64,000 nt of DNA from JBCCTX01 sp964652565. GTDB taxonomy: Bacteria; Bacteroidota; Bacteroidia; J057. Location: assembly GCA_964652565.1 (NCBI GenBank), contig CAZZEC010000009.1:1-64000 (forward strand). Reading direction: 5' to 3'. Within the stretch, counting starts at the first letter, position 1. Each line of letters starts with the position of its first letter. Below the pieces are notes generated by a model. That model was not told the origin of the DNA. It saw nothing but the letters and a program-made list of their open reading frames with translations, and searched no databases. The translations under genes were made by a program, and so were the position numbers. Below, piece by piece: positions 1 to 8,702 of the stretch.

Positions 1-1338
1 GTTATTTCAGATGATATCAAGCTATCAGATTTAGTAGAAGTAAGTTTTTCATTACCGGGAGACGCGTTTCCTGAAGATTTCCCATTTTCGATTCATCCAG
101 CATATATTTACTCAAAAAACGAAAATAGACGACAAGGCTATCGATTTTTTAGTATTTATCCTGAGTATTCTCAGCAATTGGAACTCGATCGCTTTAAATA
201 CCGTTTTGATTATCCTCGCAGAGAATATTCCAAAAGAATCAAACTGGAAGTCCCGCCTGCACGCTCATTAAAGAAAGGAAATATTGATTTTGGATTGGTA
301 AATTATGCATTGCCCTTAGATAAAAGCGACCCGATACTTTTGAACCGAGATCGACACAGATACTGGGAGGAAACGTTGGAGATAAAGTTAGGCGCTATTG
401 AAGAAGGTATGGAATACACTGTCGATATATGGGATAAAGGATATATCCTCAATATACAGTTGTATCCAAGGGCATTAGGCTTTATACAGCTTCCTTCCAT
501 GGATCGATTATCATTTAGGGTTGATATATTTGATGTGGATAGTATCTCTTCCCGACCTATACAGATGAGTACATCCAAAAGCATGTACGATGTACAACTT
601 TCAACTTTTACCGAAGTCCCTCTTAGTACCTCCCTTTTTACCAATTATACAAATATACCTGGAAGAATCTTCCAGGAAAGTAATTTTTTTCCAATCAGTA
701 TATACACTGAACAGGGATGGGTTATCAGTCAAATAGATACAGATGCTTTGATATATTCCGATCAAAAAGTAAGTAAGTATTTGACAGAAGTATTATTCGA
801 TAAATTGACATTAGATTTTTCAGAAGAAAGTATTGGAGGAGAGATCGTTAGTAGGTTATTTGTAGAAAAGAATTTTGTGAATGTAATACCCACGAGAAGA
901 GAGATTTTTTCTGTCAAAGGTTCAGTTATTACAGGAGATAAGAGCCTTTCGGAAGAAAAGTTACTCAAGGATGAGCAGAGTAGTCTTTTTAGACTCCCCA
1001 ATGGTGATTTGGGCCTGATTATGATAGAGCGTTCTATGTTGAATCCGTACAGGTGGGGCTCTTGTCAGAATTGTTTGGATGAATCGATCATTATATACAA
1101 AATTCAGGATGATACAGTTGAAGAAATGATTGGGATGTATCAGATCAAAGCTCAGGAAGCATTCTGTAAGGTTGGCAATAAGAAATTTGATAATTTTTAT
1201 ATTTCAAATATGGATTGGATACAGGAGGGAAGAATACTAGTTTTAAGATTGGATCATATTAAATCCTCTGCAAAACGTCGTATTAAAGTAAGTTGGGACT
1301 ATAATGGGAAAAATGTGAAAGTCGAAGAAGTCATTTGA
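1..1338 (+). CDS. Hypothetical protein, 5'-truncated by window edge
   Basis: The frame is open from base 1 to the stop at 1336-1338 (445 residues visible), so the true start lies upstream of the window. The first visible Met-type codon (TTG at 178) is internal and should not be taken as the start. I do not recognise the family. The visible part looks soluble: no clear membrane segment, many aromatic and charged residues, and predicted beta-rich stretches. One CxxC-like pair (SCQNC) lies near residue 350 and a further Cys follows it, so metal binding or a disulfide is possible. It ends 89 bases before mutL on the same strand, so they may be co-transcribed. No function is assigned. Confidence 0.6.
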   Translation, partial: VISDDIKLSDLVEVSFSLPGDAFPEDFPFSIHPAYIYSKNENRRQGYRFFSIYPEYSQQLELDRFKYRFDYPRREYSKRIKLEVPPARSLKKGNIDFGLVNYALPLDKSDPILLNRDRHRYWEETLEIKLGAIEEGMEYTVDIWDKGYILNIQLYPRALGFIQLPSMDRLSFRVDIFDVDSISSRPIQMSTSKSMYDVQLSTFTEVPLSTSLFTNYTNIPGRIFQESNFFPISIYTEQGWVISQIDTDALIYSDQKVSKYLTEVLFDKLTLDFSEESIGGEIVSRLFVEKNFVNVIPTRREIFSVKGSVITGDKSLSEEKLLKDEQSSLFRLPNGDLGLIMIERSMLNPYRWGSCQNCLDESIIIYKIQDDTVEEMIGMYQIKAQEAFCKVGNKKFDNFYISNMDWIQEGRILVLRLDHIKSSAKRRIKVSWDYNGKNVKVEEVI

Positions 1339-1427
1339 AATAATTATCTGTAAATTGCTATAAATTTTGTGATCCCAGGTGAAAATAATACGTAATATAG
1401 AATAGGAGTTAAATATTTGGGTTGAGC

Positions 1428-3233
1428 ATGGAGAGTATAATACAACTATTGCCTGATGCAATAGCTAATCAGATAGCAGCGGGGGAGGTTGTTCAACGTC
1501 CTGCCTCGATTGTTAAGGAGTTGCTGGAAAATGCAGTAGACGCCGGGGCTAAGCGTATAGATCTGACAATAAGAGATGCTGGAAAAGCATTGATTCAGGT
1601 AACGGATAATGGAAGGGGCATGTCTGCCAAAGATGCACGAATGGCTTTTGAAAGACATGCTACTTCAAAGATACAACAACCAGATGATCTGTTTAGGATA
1701 AAGACAATGGGTTTTCGTGGAGAAGCTCTGGCAGCCATTGCTGCGGTCAGTCAGATAAGGCTTCGTACGCGTTTGCATTCAGAAGAATTAGGTACAGAAC
1801 TAGATATAGAGGGAAGTGAAGTTAAACGTCAGGAATCTTGTGTCACACCGCCAGGTAGTGTATTCAAGATTAAAAATATTTTTTTTAATGTTCCTGCCAG
1901 GAGAAATTTTCTTAAATCCAATCCTGTAGAAACCCGGCATATCACAAATGAATTTATTCGTGTGGCGTTGGCAAATACAGGTATTCATCTCAGTTTCAAG
2001 CATAACGATATTAATATCTACGATCTCCCACCTTCTAGCTTAAAGGAACGGATTATGGCAATTTTTGGATGGGATTTCGATGATAAACTACTTTATGTTG
2101 AAGAACATACTGGCTATGTGAGAATCCTGGGGTATATAGGGAAGACGACTGTCTATCGAAAGAATCGTGGAGAGCAATTCTTTTTCGTAAATCAACGATA
2201 CATTAAAAGCAATTATCTTCACCATGCTATTACTACAGCTTATCAGGATTATATACCTGAAAAGCACTATCCCTTTTATTGTATTTTTCTAGAGATAGAC
2301 CCCAAACATGTAGATATTAATATTCATCCGACTAAGACTGAGGTGAAATTTGATGATGAAAAGACGCTGTATATTTTGCTTCAGAGTATTGTAAACAGAG
2401 GACTAGCAGAAATTCACAATATGCCTGAATTTGATTTTCAGGATTCAAGTTTGAAAAAGACTATTTATAATATTCCAAACCAAGAAAGTCCCGATACTGA
2501 AGAGGGCTTGACTGTTAAGACTTTTTCGGCTTCGAAAGCCAATTTAAAGCCTCAAAACTGGAATAATCTGTACCAACCAGATAAGTCTCCAACCTCTTTA
2601 TCGCCTACCAAAGAACCCCAGCAAGATAAGTTGCTAGTTGGTGATTATCTGCGTTCCTGGGAAGAAGAGATACAATTTGTAGCGCAATTTCAAGAAACAT
2701 ATATTCTCGCTCAACGCGGTGATAAGCTATACATTATTCATCAACAATTGGCACATCAGCGCATCTTATATGAGCGTTTTCTAAGGGCGATGAAGGGAAA
2801 AAGTCTTTCATGCCAGCAGTTACTTTTTCCCCAAACACTTGAATTATCTCAAACTGATATTGAAATTATCAAAGCGTCAAATACAGTACTTAGTCAATTG
2901 GGATTTGAGATTCAAGAGTTTGGTGAGGGGAGTATAATAATATATGGAACTCCCGCAGAGATCTCAACGGGGAAGATACGCGATATATTCGAACAAATAT
3001 TGTCTGATATTAAAGAGATAGGTATGACGCGTATCAAAGAGAAGCTTGAACAGGAGATAGCTAAATCTATTGCACAAAGGAGTGCAGTATCTACTAATCA
3101 TACATTGACTAAAGTAGAAATGAAACAAATGGCAGAGGATTTGTTCCAATGTGATATACCTGCTCATGCACCTAATGCAAAACCTACGTTTAAAGTGATA
3201 TCTGCTGTGGAACTTGAGGCATATTTTGTGTAA
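1428..3233 (+). CDS. mutL: DNA mismatch repair protein MutL
   Basis: MutL is the ATP-dependent coordinator of mismatch repair, linking MutS at a mismatch to the downstream steps. The GHKL ATPase N-terminus is complete: LPDAIANQIAAGEVV near residue 10, ENAVDAGA with the Mg-binding Asn, DNGRGM, ATSKI and GFRGEAL. A variable linker (about residues 330-420) leads to the C-terminal dimerisation domain. I prefer the ATG at 1428 (601 aa) over the TTG at 1422 because MutL proteins begin this close to the first motif; an AGGAG at 1404-1408 is rather far away. The endonuclease motif normally written DQHAxxE reads HQQLAHQRILYE here (residues 438-449), and the C-terminal metal-site sequences are also altered, so nicking activity is doubtful. 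Confidence 0.97.
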   Translation: MESIIQLLPDAIANQIAAGEVVQRPASIVKELLENAVDAGAKRIDLTIRDAGKALIQVTDNGRGMSAKDARMAFERHATSKIQQPDDLFRIKTMGFRGEALAAIAAVSQIRLRTRLHSEELGTELDIEGSEVKRQESCVTPPGSVFKIKNIFFNVPARRNFLKSNPVETRHITNEFIRVALANTGIHLSFKHNDINIYDLPPSSLKERIMAIFGWDFDDKLLYVEEHTGYVRILGYIGKTTVYRKNRGEQFFFVNQRYIKSNYLHHAITTAYQDYIPEKHYPFYCIFLEIDPKHVDINIHPTKTEVKFDDEKTLYILLQSIVNRGLAEIHNMPEFDFQDSSLKKTIYNIPNQESPDTEEGLTVKTFSASKANLKPQNWNNLYQPDKSPTSLSPTKEPQQDKLLVGDYLRSWEEEIQFVAQFQETYILAQRGDKLYIIHQQLAHQRILYERFLRAMKGKSLSCQQLLFPQTLELSQTDIEIIKASNTVLSQLGFEIQEFGEGSIIIYGTPAEISTGKIRDIFEQILSDIKEIGMTRIKEKLEQEIAKSIAQRSAVSTNHTLTKVEMKQMAEDLFQCDIPAHAPNAKPTFKVISAVELEAYFV

Positions 3234-3316
3234 ATTTTTTAAACTTTTAAACAATGTCATCGGTCTGTTGGGTTATATAATCAATATGGATACAGATCAA
3301 CAACGTAAATATCATT

Positions 3317-3943
3317 ATGCTTAATCGACTGACACCTGTAGTAAAGAATATCCTATTTGTCAATGTGGCTGTATTCATATTGATGATGGTGGGACCGATT
3401 CGTGATAGTTTGTGGCAATACTTTGCACTATTTAAGACAGATTTATTCATCCAACACAATCCCAGGTTTTCAGGGTTATTTCAACCTGTACAAATTGTCA
3501 CACATTTTTTCAACCATGGCGGGATCATGCATATATTTTTCAATATGTTTATTTTTGCCCTAATTGGTCCCGGAGTAGAAATGGTACTGGGAAGTGAAAG
3601 ATTTTTAAAGTTTTATTTATTTTGCGGAGTAGTAGGTGGTATCCTTATTGCTCTATTAGATCCTTCTAGCGGTCCGGTTGTAGGCGCATCAGGTGCTATA
3701 TATGGCGTGATGGTAGCTTTTGCGTTATTTTTCCCTCGTGAAAAGTTCTACTTGTACTTTTTAGTGCCGATAGAAGCCAGATGGTTGGTTATCGGAGTAG
3801 GGGTATTTTCTCTTGTAATGGTAGTAAGGCAATTTATGGGTCAACCGGTTGGAGGAAACATTTCTCATTTTGGTCACCTGGCGGGAATGCTGGCAGCCAT
3901 CTCATTCTTTTATTTGCGGCGTTGGTTGCCCTTCTTACAATAA
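3317..3943 (+). CDS. Rhomboid family intramembrane serine protease
   Basis: Predicted inner-membrane rhomboid protease of 208 aa with about six hydrophobic segments. The catalytic dyad is visible: Ser125 in GASG (residues 123-126), followed by the typical AIYG, and His187 in SHFGHLAG (183-190). The FNHGGIMHIFFNM segment near residue 65 matches the conserved rhomboid HxxxN region, whose residues form the oxyanion side. It starts at ATG 3317, 83 bases after mutL, and its stop is 17 bases before the start of a second, degenerate rhomboid. Rhomboids cleave transmembrane substrates within the bilayer; the substrate cannot be read from the sequence. Confidence 0.92.
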   Translation: MLNRLTPVVKNILFVNVAVFILMMVGPIRDSLWQYFALFKTDLFIQHNPRFSGLFQPVQIVTHFFNHGGIMHIFFNMFIFALIGPGVEMVLGSERFLKFYLFCGVVGGILIALLDPSSGPVVGASGAIYGVMVAFALFFPREKFYLYFLVPIEARWLVIGVGVFSLVMVVRQFMGQPVGGNISHFGHLAGMLAAISFFYLRRWLPFLQ

Positions 3944-3960
3944 TACGGCTTTTACAGACT

Positions 3961-4893
3961 ATGGAAATCAACAAACAATTAAAATCCTTTCTCAATTTGT
4001 ATCAGACAGCAGGGTGGGTAATCTTGTTGATGCTGGGTGGTTTGATTTTACAGGGACTGATTTGGGTAGCGGTATCAGCATATTCCGATGCACCTGAGGC
4101 GTATGAAAAAGTGATGGATTACCTCGTTTTGTCTTCTAGTGTAAGAGACTTTATATATAAACCCTGGACATTGGTTACCTATGTATTCTTTTGGGGTGAT
4201 GTGGGGAATCAATTGCTCAGAATATTATTTGATGGTGCATTTATATGGTTGTTTCTCAGAATATATCAACAAATGCTGGGAGACGTTTCTGCAAAAAGAA
4301 TACTTTTCTTAGCCGTTCCAACTATCGCACTCTTTACATTGACAGTTTGTGCAATTATTCCTGTAATTGGTGAGGCCATGGTGCCTATGGATATATCAGG
4401 TATTTCACCAATCATGGTATTCATGGCGATTGCTTGTGCTTCCCTTGTGCCAGATTATCCTATACAGTTATTTTTGTTGGGGAGGGTAAAGATTAAGTGG
4501 GTAGTCATAGTTTTGGTATTATTAGAATTAGCCGCCGTAGCATTTACACCTATGGGCATTGCAGTTGCCATTGCTGCCCTGCTGGGTTTCCTTCATATAC
4601 AATTGCTCAAGAAAGGGACCGATGTTACGGTTCTCGTTTGGTCATATTATCAGGATAAAACAACTCGTACTTCCGTAAATCCAACGAGAATGAAAGTTAA
4701 ATATGGAGGGAAATTCACAACATCTTCTGAAGAATCACGGAAAAAACGACATCAGGGAAAAGATAAAAAGATCCCCCAGGAATTAATCGACAGTTTATTG
4801 GATAAAATATCTGAGAAGGGATACGACAGCCTTAGCAGGGAAGAAAAAGAGTTGCTATTCAAAGCATCCAGTCAAAAAGAAGATGATAAATAG
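3961..4893 (+). CDS. Rhomboid-like membrane protein with DUF6576-type C-terminal tail, probably inactive
   Basis: A 310-aa polytopic membrane protein. The frame is open further upstream, but those codons lie inside the rhomboid gene, so I place the start at ATG 3961. Topology resembles a rhomboid with about six hydrophobic segments up to residue 220, but where active members have GxSG it reads SGISPI near residue 150, and no catalytic His follows. A hydrophilic tail then ends in an amphipathic element, DKISEKGYDSLSREEKE, typical of the short C-terminal DUF6576 motif of paired Bacteroidota rhomboids. It overlaps the next gene by 11 bases (4883-4893), so rhomboid, rhomboid-like and phosphoesterase are very probably translationally coupled. 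Pseudoprotease status is inference. Confidence 0.75.
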   Translation: MEINKQLKSFLNLYQTAGWVILLMLGGLILQGLIWVAVSAYSDAPEAYEKVMDYLVLSSSVRDFIYKPWTLVTYVFFWGDVGNQLLRILFDGAFIWLFLRIYQQMLGDVSAKRILFLAVPTIALFTLTVCAIIPVIGEAMVPMDISGISPIMVFMAIACASLVPDYPIQLFLLGRVKIKWVVIVLVLLELAAVAFTPMGIAVAIAALLGFLHIQLLKKGTDVTVLVWSYYQDKTTRTSVNPTRMKVKYGGKFTTSSEESRKKRHQGKDKKIPQELIDSLLDKISEKGYDSLSREEKELLFKASSQKEDDK

Positions 4894-5944
4894 GATTTTC
4901 TTAAATCTATTAACACTGCTATATATCCCTGTGTGCATGTTTACACTTATGGGTTTTTTGGCTCCCTATATTCCTATCCAATGGTTCCCTCATTTACAGT
5001 TATTGCCTATTTTTATACCCTATCTTATTCCTTTACATGTTATAGGCCTTTTGGTTATCCCCTTTAAAAACTGGCAACTGAAACTTGCAGCTTTGATGAG
5101 TTTAGGTTTATGTGTATGGATTGGCTTGTATGAATTTAGAGTAAAATTATATCCAAATGGTACAGATGAATCTGAATTTAGGGTGGTGACATATAATGTA
5201 AGAAGTTTCAACTATCAGCCTGAAGAATATATTGATACACTTTCCCATTTATTCAGAGATGTCAATCCAGATTTGATTTGTTTTCAGGAATTTAATAACA
5301 CAACAGATAGTGAGAATATTGAGTTTCTAGCTGTCTTATCGGATAAATTACAACTGCCTTACAGAGCATTTATAAAAGTCGCTGGTAGTGTAGGGGGAGC
5401 TGTGCTTTCTAAGTATCCAATTATTGAATATGAAAAACTGTATACTTCAGAGAGAGGCGCAAACATCGGTATGTGGGCTATTATCGAAACTCCTGAACGG
5501 CGAATTGGTATTTATAATGTACACCTTGCATCCTATCGCTTAGGGTCATCCTATCACCGAACGAGAAGAAAAGAGAAAACAAATAAGTATGAATCGTTAT
5601 TCAAGACTATTTGGAAGAGGGCAAGTCAGGTAATACCAGAGCAGGAAAGAATGGCAAATATAATATATCATCACGCGTTACAACATCAGGGAAATGTGAT
5701 TATCACAGGAGATTTGAATTCTGTACCTTATACCCGTATACCCACATTGTTTAGGAAACATTTTCAAGATAGTTTTACGATATCAGGTAGTGGTTATGGA
5801 ATGACTTATCCCTTGAATGATGTATTCGGGATGAGAATTGACTATCAATTTAGCTCTCCTACTGTTGAGGTGTTACAGCACAAAGTGCTAAAGACTCGAA
5901 TCTCAGATCATTATCCGGTTATCGTTGATTATCAATTCAGGTGA
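4883..5944 (+). CDS. Membrane-anchored endonuclease/exonuclease/phosphatase (EEP) family protein
   Basis: A 353-aa protein with about three N-terminal hydrophobic segments (residues 1-85) and then an EEP fold. The EEP signatures appear in order: VVTYNVRSFN near 95, PDLICFQEFN near 130 (metal-binding Glu), IYNVHLAS near 213 (His), ITGDLNSVP near 273 (Asp/Asn) and ISDHYPVIV at the C-terminus (catalytic Asp-His). The family hydrolyses phosphodiester or phosphate bonds in nucleic acids, sphingomyelin or inositol phosphates; the substrate is unknown. It begins inside the preceding gene and so is probably translationally coupled to the rhomboid pair. The catalytic domain follows the membrane segments, but which side of the membrane it faces cannot be decided here. 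Confidence 0.9.
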   Translation: MINRIFLNLLTLLYIPVCMFTLMGFLAPYIPIQWFPHLQLLPIFIPYLIPLHVIGLLVIPFKNWQLKLAALMSLGLCVWIGLYEFRVKLYPNGTDESEFRVVTYNVRSFNYQPEEYIDTLSHLFRDVNPDLICFQEFNNTTDSENIEFLAVLSDKLQLPYRAFIKVAGSVGGAVLSKYPIIEYEKLYTSERGANIGMWAIIETPERRIGIYNVHLASYRLGSSYHRTRRKEKTNKYESLFKTIWKRASQVIPEQERMANIIYHHALQHQGNVIITGDLNSVPYTRIPTLFRKHFQDSFTISGSGYGMTYPLNDVFGMRIDYQFSSPTVEVLQHKVLKTRISDHYPVIVDYQFR

Positions 5945-6151
5945 AATTTTTCTTATTATACTCCACAAATACCCTCATTCATATTCAATTATTTTAACAA
6001 AATATAACACCTTATTATGTTTGTAACATGTTAATGAAATTTTATCCTAATATTGTTTGGATGAAAGATGGAGACCATTAATCTGAATGAAACCATAAAC
6101 AAATGTTATTGCAAATAGATGAAGAAAACTTTCCGCAAAATAGATAATTAA
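5945..6151. promoter_or_regulatory. Intergenic region with candidate Bacteroidota promoter for the histidine kinase
   Basis: TATGTTTG at 6016-6023 fits the TANNTTTG -7 element used by the Bacteroidota primary sigma factor. The upstream partner is poor: only TTTT-rich sequence near 5990. This would give a leader of about 125 bases before the histidine kinase start. Nothing else is recognisable in this AT-rich stretch. Confidence 0.3.
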
Positions 6152-8383
6152 ATGAAGTATATCATTTGCTGTTTTATAGCTTTACTGGGTTTACACGCGG
6201 TTGGATGGAGCATGTTCCAGCAGGAAAATGACTCTTTTTCTAATCGTCTAGAACGAGCGAGTGACGCAAATATATCAGCAAGTCAGAAGATTCCTTCTGA
6301 TCCATATGGAGCTATAAATGAAGCGGAAAATGCACTACGCATAGTCGATCAAATAAAAAGTAACGGATATATGATAGAAGGAAGGATCTCTACAGTATCC
6401 CGAGACCATGTATCGTACAGTGAAATTCAAAGTAATTACATTTTATCAAAAGCATATGAGGTATTGGAAGAATATGGCAAAGCAGTTAAGTACATGCAAA
6501 CTGCGCTAAAGATTGCAGAAAAATATCAATTTACGGATTATGCCGATCAGTTGAGAGTTGAATTAAATGGTCTGAGAATACAAGAGACAAACAGCAAGAA
6601 AGGGTTGGGAAAAATTTTCTTGGAGGCAAAACGCGCCGTTGAAGATGTCATTAGGAATGAGGATTTTCAAGCCTTCACAGGTGATCTTGGTAAGGTTCAA
6701 ATGGATATCCATGAGAGTAGAGCCATTACATTTGAGAATAAGCTTGAATTTGATAAAGCCATTAATAACTATTTACTTGCCCTGGAAGTAGCTGATCGTC
6801 TCAATGACACATTGAGGATAAACGATTATCAAAATAAAGTTGCAAAACTAAAGCTTAGAAAAGGAGATATTCAGGATGCACAGGTTTTTACAGAGGAAAT
6901 CCCTTTTGAAGAGATCGTAGAACTAGAGAACATAGAAGAAGAGGAAGAAAGACAATTCAATCCCTTGTTACCCAATACTTCCTCAAACTTAGAATCCGAA
7001 CCCCTCCCAGAATTTAACGAGGTACCTACGAGAAGATCAAGAAGAAAGTTTGTCGAAGCCAATGTGAAATCGCGTAAACCAGAATATGAGGGATATAAAC
7101 TTTTGTCCGAAGAGTTAAAAGCGAAAGGCGACTACGAAGGAGCACTAAATGCATTGAATGAGTATGCGGTAAAGACTTCTCAAATGCAAGCTGAATTGAG
7201 AAGGAGATGGGAAGATTCTATTCGTACCTCTCAACGGATAGACTCGACCCGGAGAGTTATCGATAGTTTAAAAATAGAAAACAGAGACGGAGAGTTGGCC
7301 TTGAGGGAGAAGAATTATTTGATACAACAAAAAAAGCGACAATTGAGCTATATCGTATTAGGTGGGGCAGGCTTTGTAGCCATAGCCTTGTTGTTGTATC
7401 TGTTATTCATGTTTCAGCGTAGGGCAAATAAAAAGCTTAAACAAGCTTACACAAAACTAAATGAAGCTCACGAACAACTTAAATCTACTCAAGCACAATT
7501 AGTAGAATCGGAAAAGATGGCCTCACTTGGTCAATTAACAGCTGGTATCGCTCATGAGATTAATAATCCTGTCAACTTTATATCGGGGAACATCTCTCCA
7601 TTGAAGCGGGATTTCGCAGATGTACTGGAATTATTGGAGCAGTACGAACAATTAATCGTGGAATCTATGGATTCAACTGATTCAAAGGATTTAATAGCCA
7701 ATTTGAAGAATACCTACGACTATCCCTTTATAAAAGAAGAAATTAATGAGTTGATATCTGGCGTGGAGGAAGGTGCATCTCGCACAGCAGAAATTGTGAA
7801 AGGGTTGAGAAATTTTGCACGTGTAGACGAAGACATGCCCAAGAAATATGACATACGTATTGGCCTTGACTCCACACTTGCACTCTTAAAACATAAAATT
7901 GATGATATCAATATTGTAAAAGAATATCATGATGTTCCAGAGATTTTATGTCTGCCGGGTAAGCTCAATCAGGTATTTATGAATATTTTAACGAATGCTA
8001 TCCAGGCCATGCCTGAGGGGGGGGCTATCAAAATCTCAACCGAAGCAATGACATTACCCACCCATCAGCAAGTATCACAAAGCCCTACACATGTGCGGAT
8101 CAAAATAAGTGATGAAGGAGATGGTATACCAGAGGAAGTTAAGTCGCGGATTTTTGACCCATTCTTTACTACTAAAGACGTAGGAGATGGGACAGGACTA
8201 GGTTTATCAATCAGTAAAAATATTATTGAAAAGCATAAGGGAACTATCAAGGCTCAAGATAATGTACCGAAGGGAACTGTAATTGACATATGTCTTCCTC
8301 TCGAAGGTATTGAAAGCGCATTAGCAGAAAGAAAGAAGTATAGATCAAATCCCCAGGAGAAACAGCAATTACCTAAAAGTTGA
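6152..8383 (+). CDS. TPR-containing sensor histidine kinase
   Basis: A 743-aa two-component sensor. A signal-like leader (residues 1-19) is followed by a TPR-rich, probably periplasmic region (about 40-380) with an acidic stretch at 255-270. A membrane segment lies near 398-420, a coiled coil near 425-460, and then the kinase core. The phospho-acceptor is His468 in GIAHEINNP; the ATPase domain has an N-box near 605 (FMNILTNAIQAMP), the G1 box DEGDGIPE near 653, FDPFFTTK, and the G2 box GDGTGLGLS near 678. The HEINNP H-box puts it with the HPK4/NtrB-like kinases. No response regulator gene is adjacent; the nearest is the NtrC-type regulator at 10737, three genes away, and kinases of this class often partner such regulators. 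Confidence 0.93.
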   Translation: MKYIICCFIALLGLHAVGWSMFQQENDSFSNRLERASDANISASQKIPSDPYGAINEAENALRIVDQIKSNGYMIEGRISTVSRDHVSYSEIQSNYILSKAYEVLEEYGKAVKYMQTALKIAEKYQFTDYADQLRVELNGLRIQETNSKKGLGKIFLEAKRAVEDVIRNEDFQAFTGDLGKVQMDIHESRAITFENKLEFDKAINNYLLALEVADRLNDTLRINDYQNKVAKLKLRKGDIQDAQVFTEEIPFEEIVELENIEEEEERQFNPLLPNTSSNLESEPLPEFNEVPTRRSRRKFVEANVKSRKPEYEGYKLLSEELKAKGDYEGALNALNEYAVKTSQMQAELRRRWEDSIRTSQRIDSTRRVIDSLKIENRDGELALREKNYLIQQKKRQLSYIVLGGAGFVAIALLLYLLFMFQRRANKKLKQAYTKLNEAHEQLKSTQAQLVESEKMASLGQLTAGIAHEINNPVNFISGNISPLKRDFADVLELLEQYEQLIVESMDSTDSKDLIANLKNTYDYPFIKEEINELISGVEEGASRTAEIVKGLRNFARVDEDMPKKYDIRIGLDSTLALLKHKIDDINIVKEYHDVPEILCLPGKLNQVFMNILTNAIQAMPEGGAIKISTEAMTLPTHQQVSQSPTHVRIKISDEGDGIPEEVKSRIFDPFFTTKDVGDGTGLGLSISKNIIEKHKGTIKAQDNVPKGTVIDICLPLEGIESALAERKKYRSNPQEKQQLPKS

Positions 8384-8431
8384 TAAAGCTTTGCTGGAAA
8401 TTATGTAAGAAAATAATAAAGTCCTTAAGTA

Positions 8432-8620
8432 CTAGGCCTGGGGTTGCTCTTTTTCCAAAACAGCCTTTACCTTTTTTTCCAGGGACTTGATCACTGGATC
8501 ATTCAGCTTTTCAGGGGTAGTCTTCACACCATATGTTTTAGGGCGAGTTTTTAACGAAAATCTTCTTCGTTGAGCTTTAGCTCTTAATTTAAGTTTCTTC
8601 TTAGTGAATTTTTTTCCCAT
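8432..8620 (-). CDS. Small highly basic protein, function unknown
   Basis: A 62-aa protein beginning MGKKFTKKKLKLRAKAQRRR. About a third of its residues are Lys or Arg, with an alpha-helical, Glu/Lys-rich C-terminus. I choose the ATG at 8620 instead of the upstream in-frame ATG at 8653 because AGAGG sits six bases before it, a rare clear ribosome-binding site in this window. The composition suggests RNA or ribosome binding, but I do not recognise it as a known ribosomal protein. It is convergent with the histidine kinase and downstream of nothing obvious on its own strand. Confidence 0.65.
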   Translation of the reverse strand: MGKKFTKKKLKLRAKAQRRRFSLKTRPKTYGVKTTPEKLNDPVIKSLEKKVKAVLEKEQPQA

Positions 8621-8702
8621 GATATCCTCTTTGCCGGTAAAAATGGATTGCAAATATAGGAGTAATCTTTGGAAAAGAAAATTCCATAATCACATAAATC
8701 TA

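Noticed and set aside
303..644. 113-codon minus-strand frame
   Set aside because: Shadow of the + strand frame, which is open through the whole region from base 1; no recognisable motif.
3781..3960. Upstream start for the second rhomboid-like protein
   Set aside because: Those codons overlap the active rhomboid in another frame and encode no rhomboid-like sequence; ATG 3961 follows the first gene's stop.
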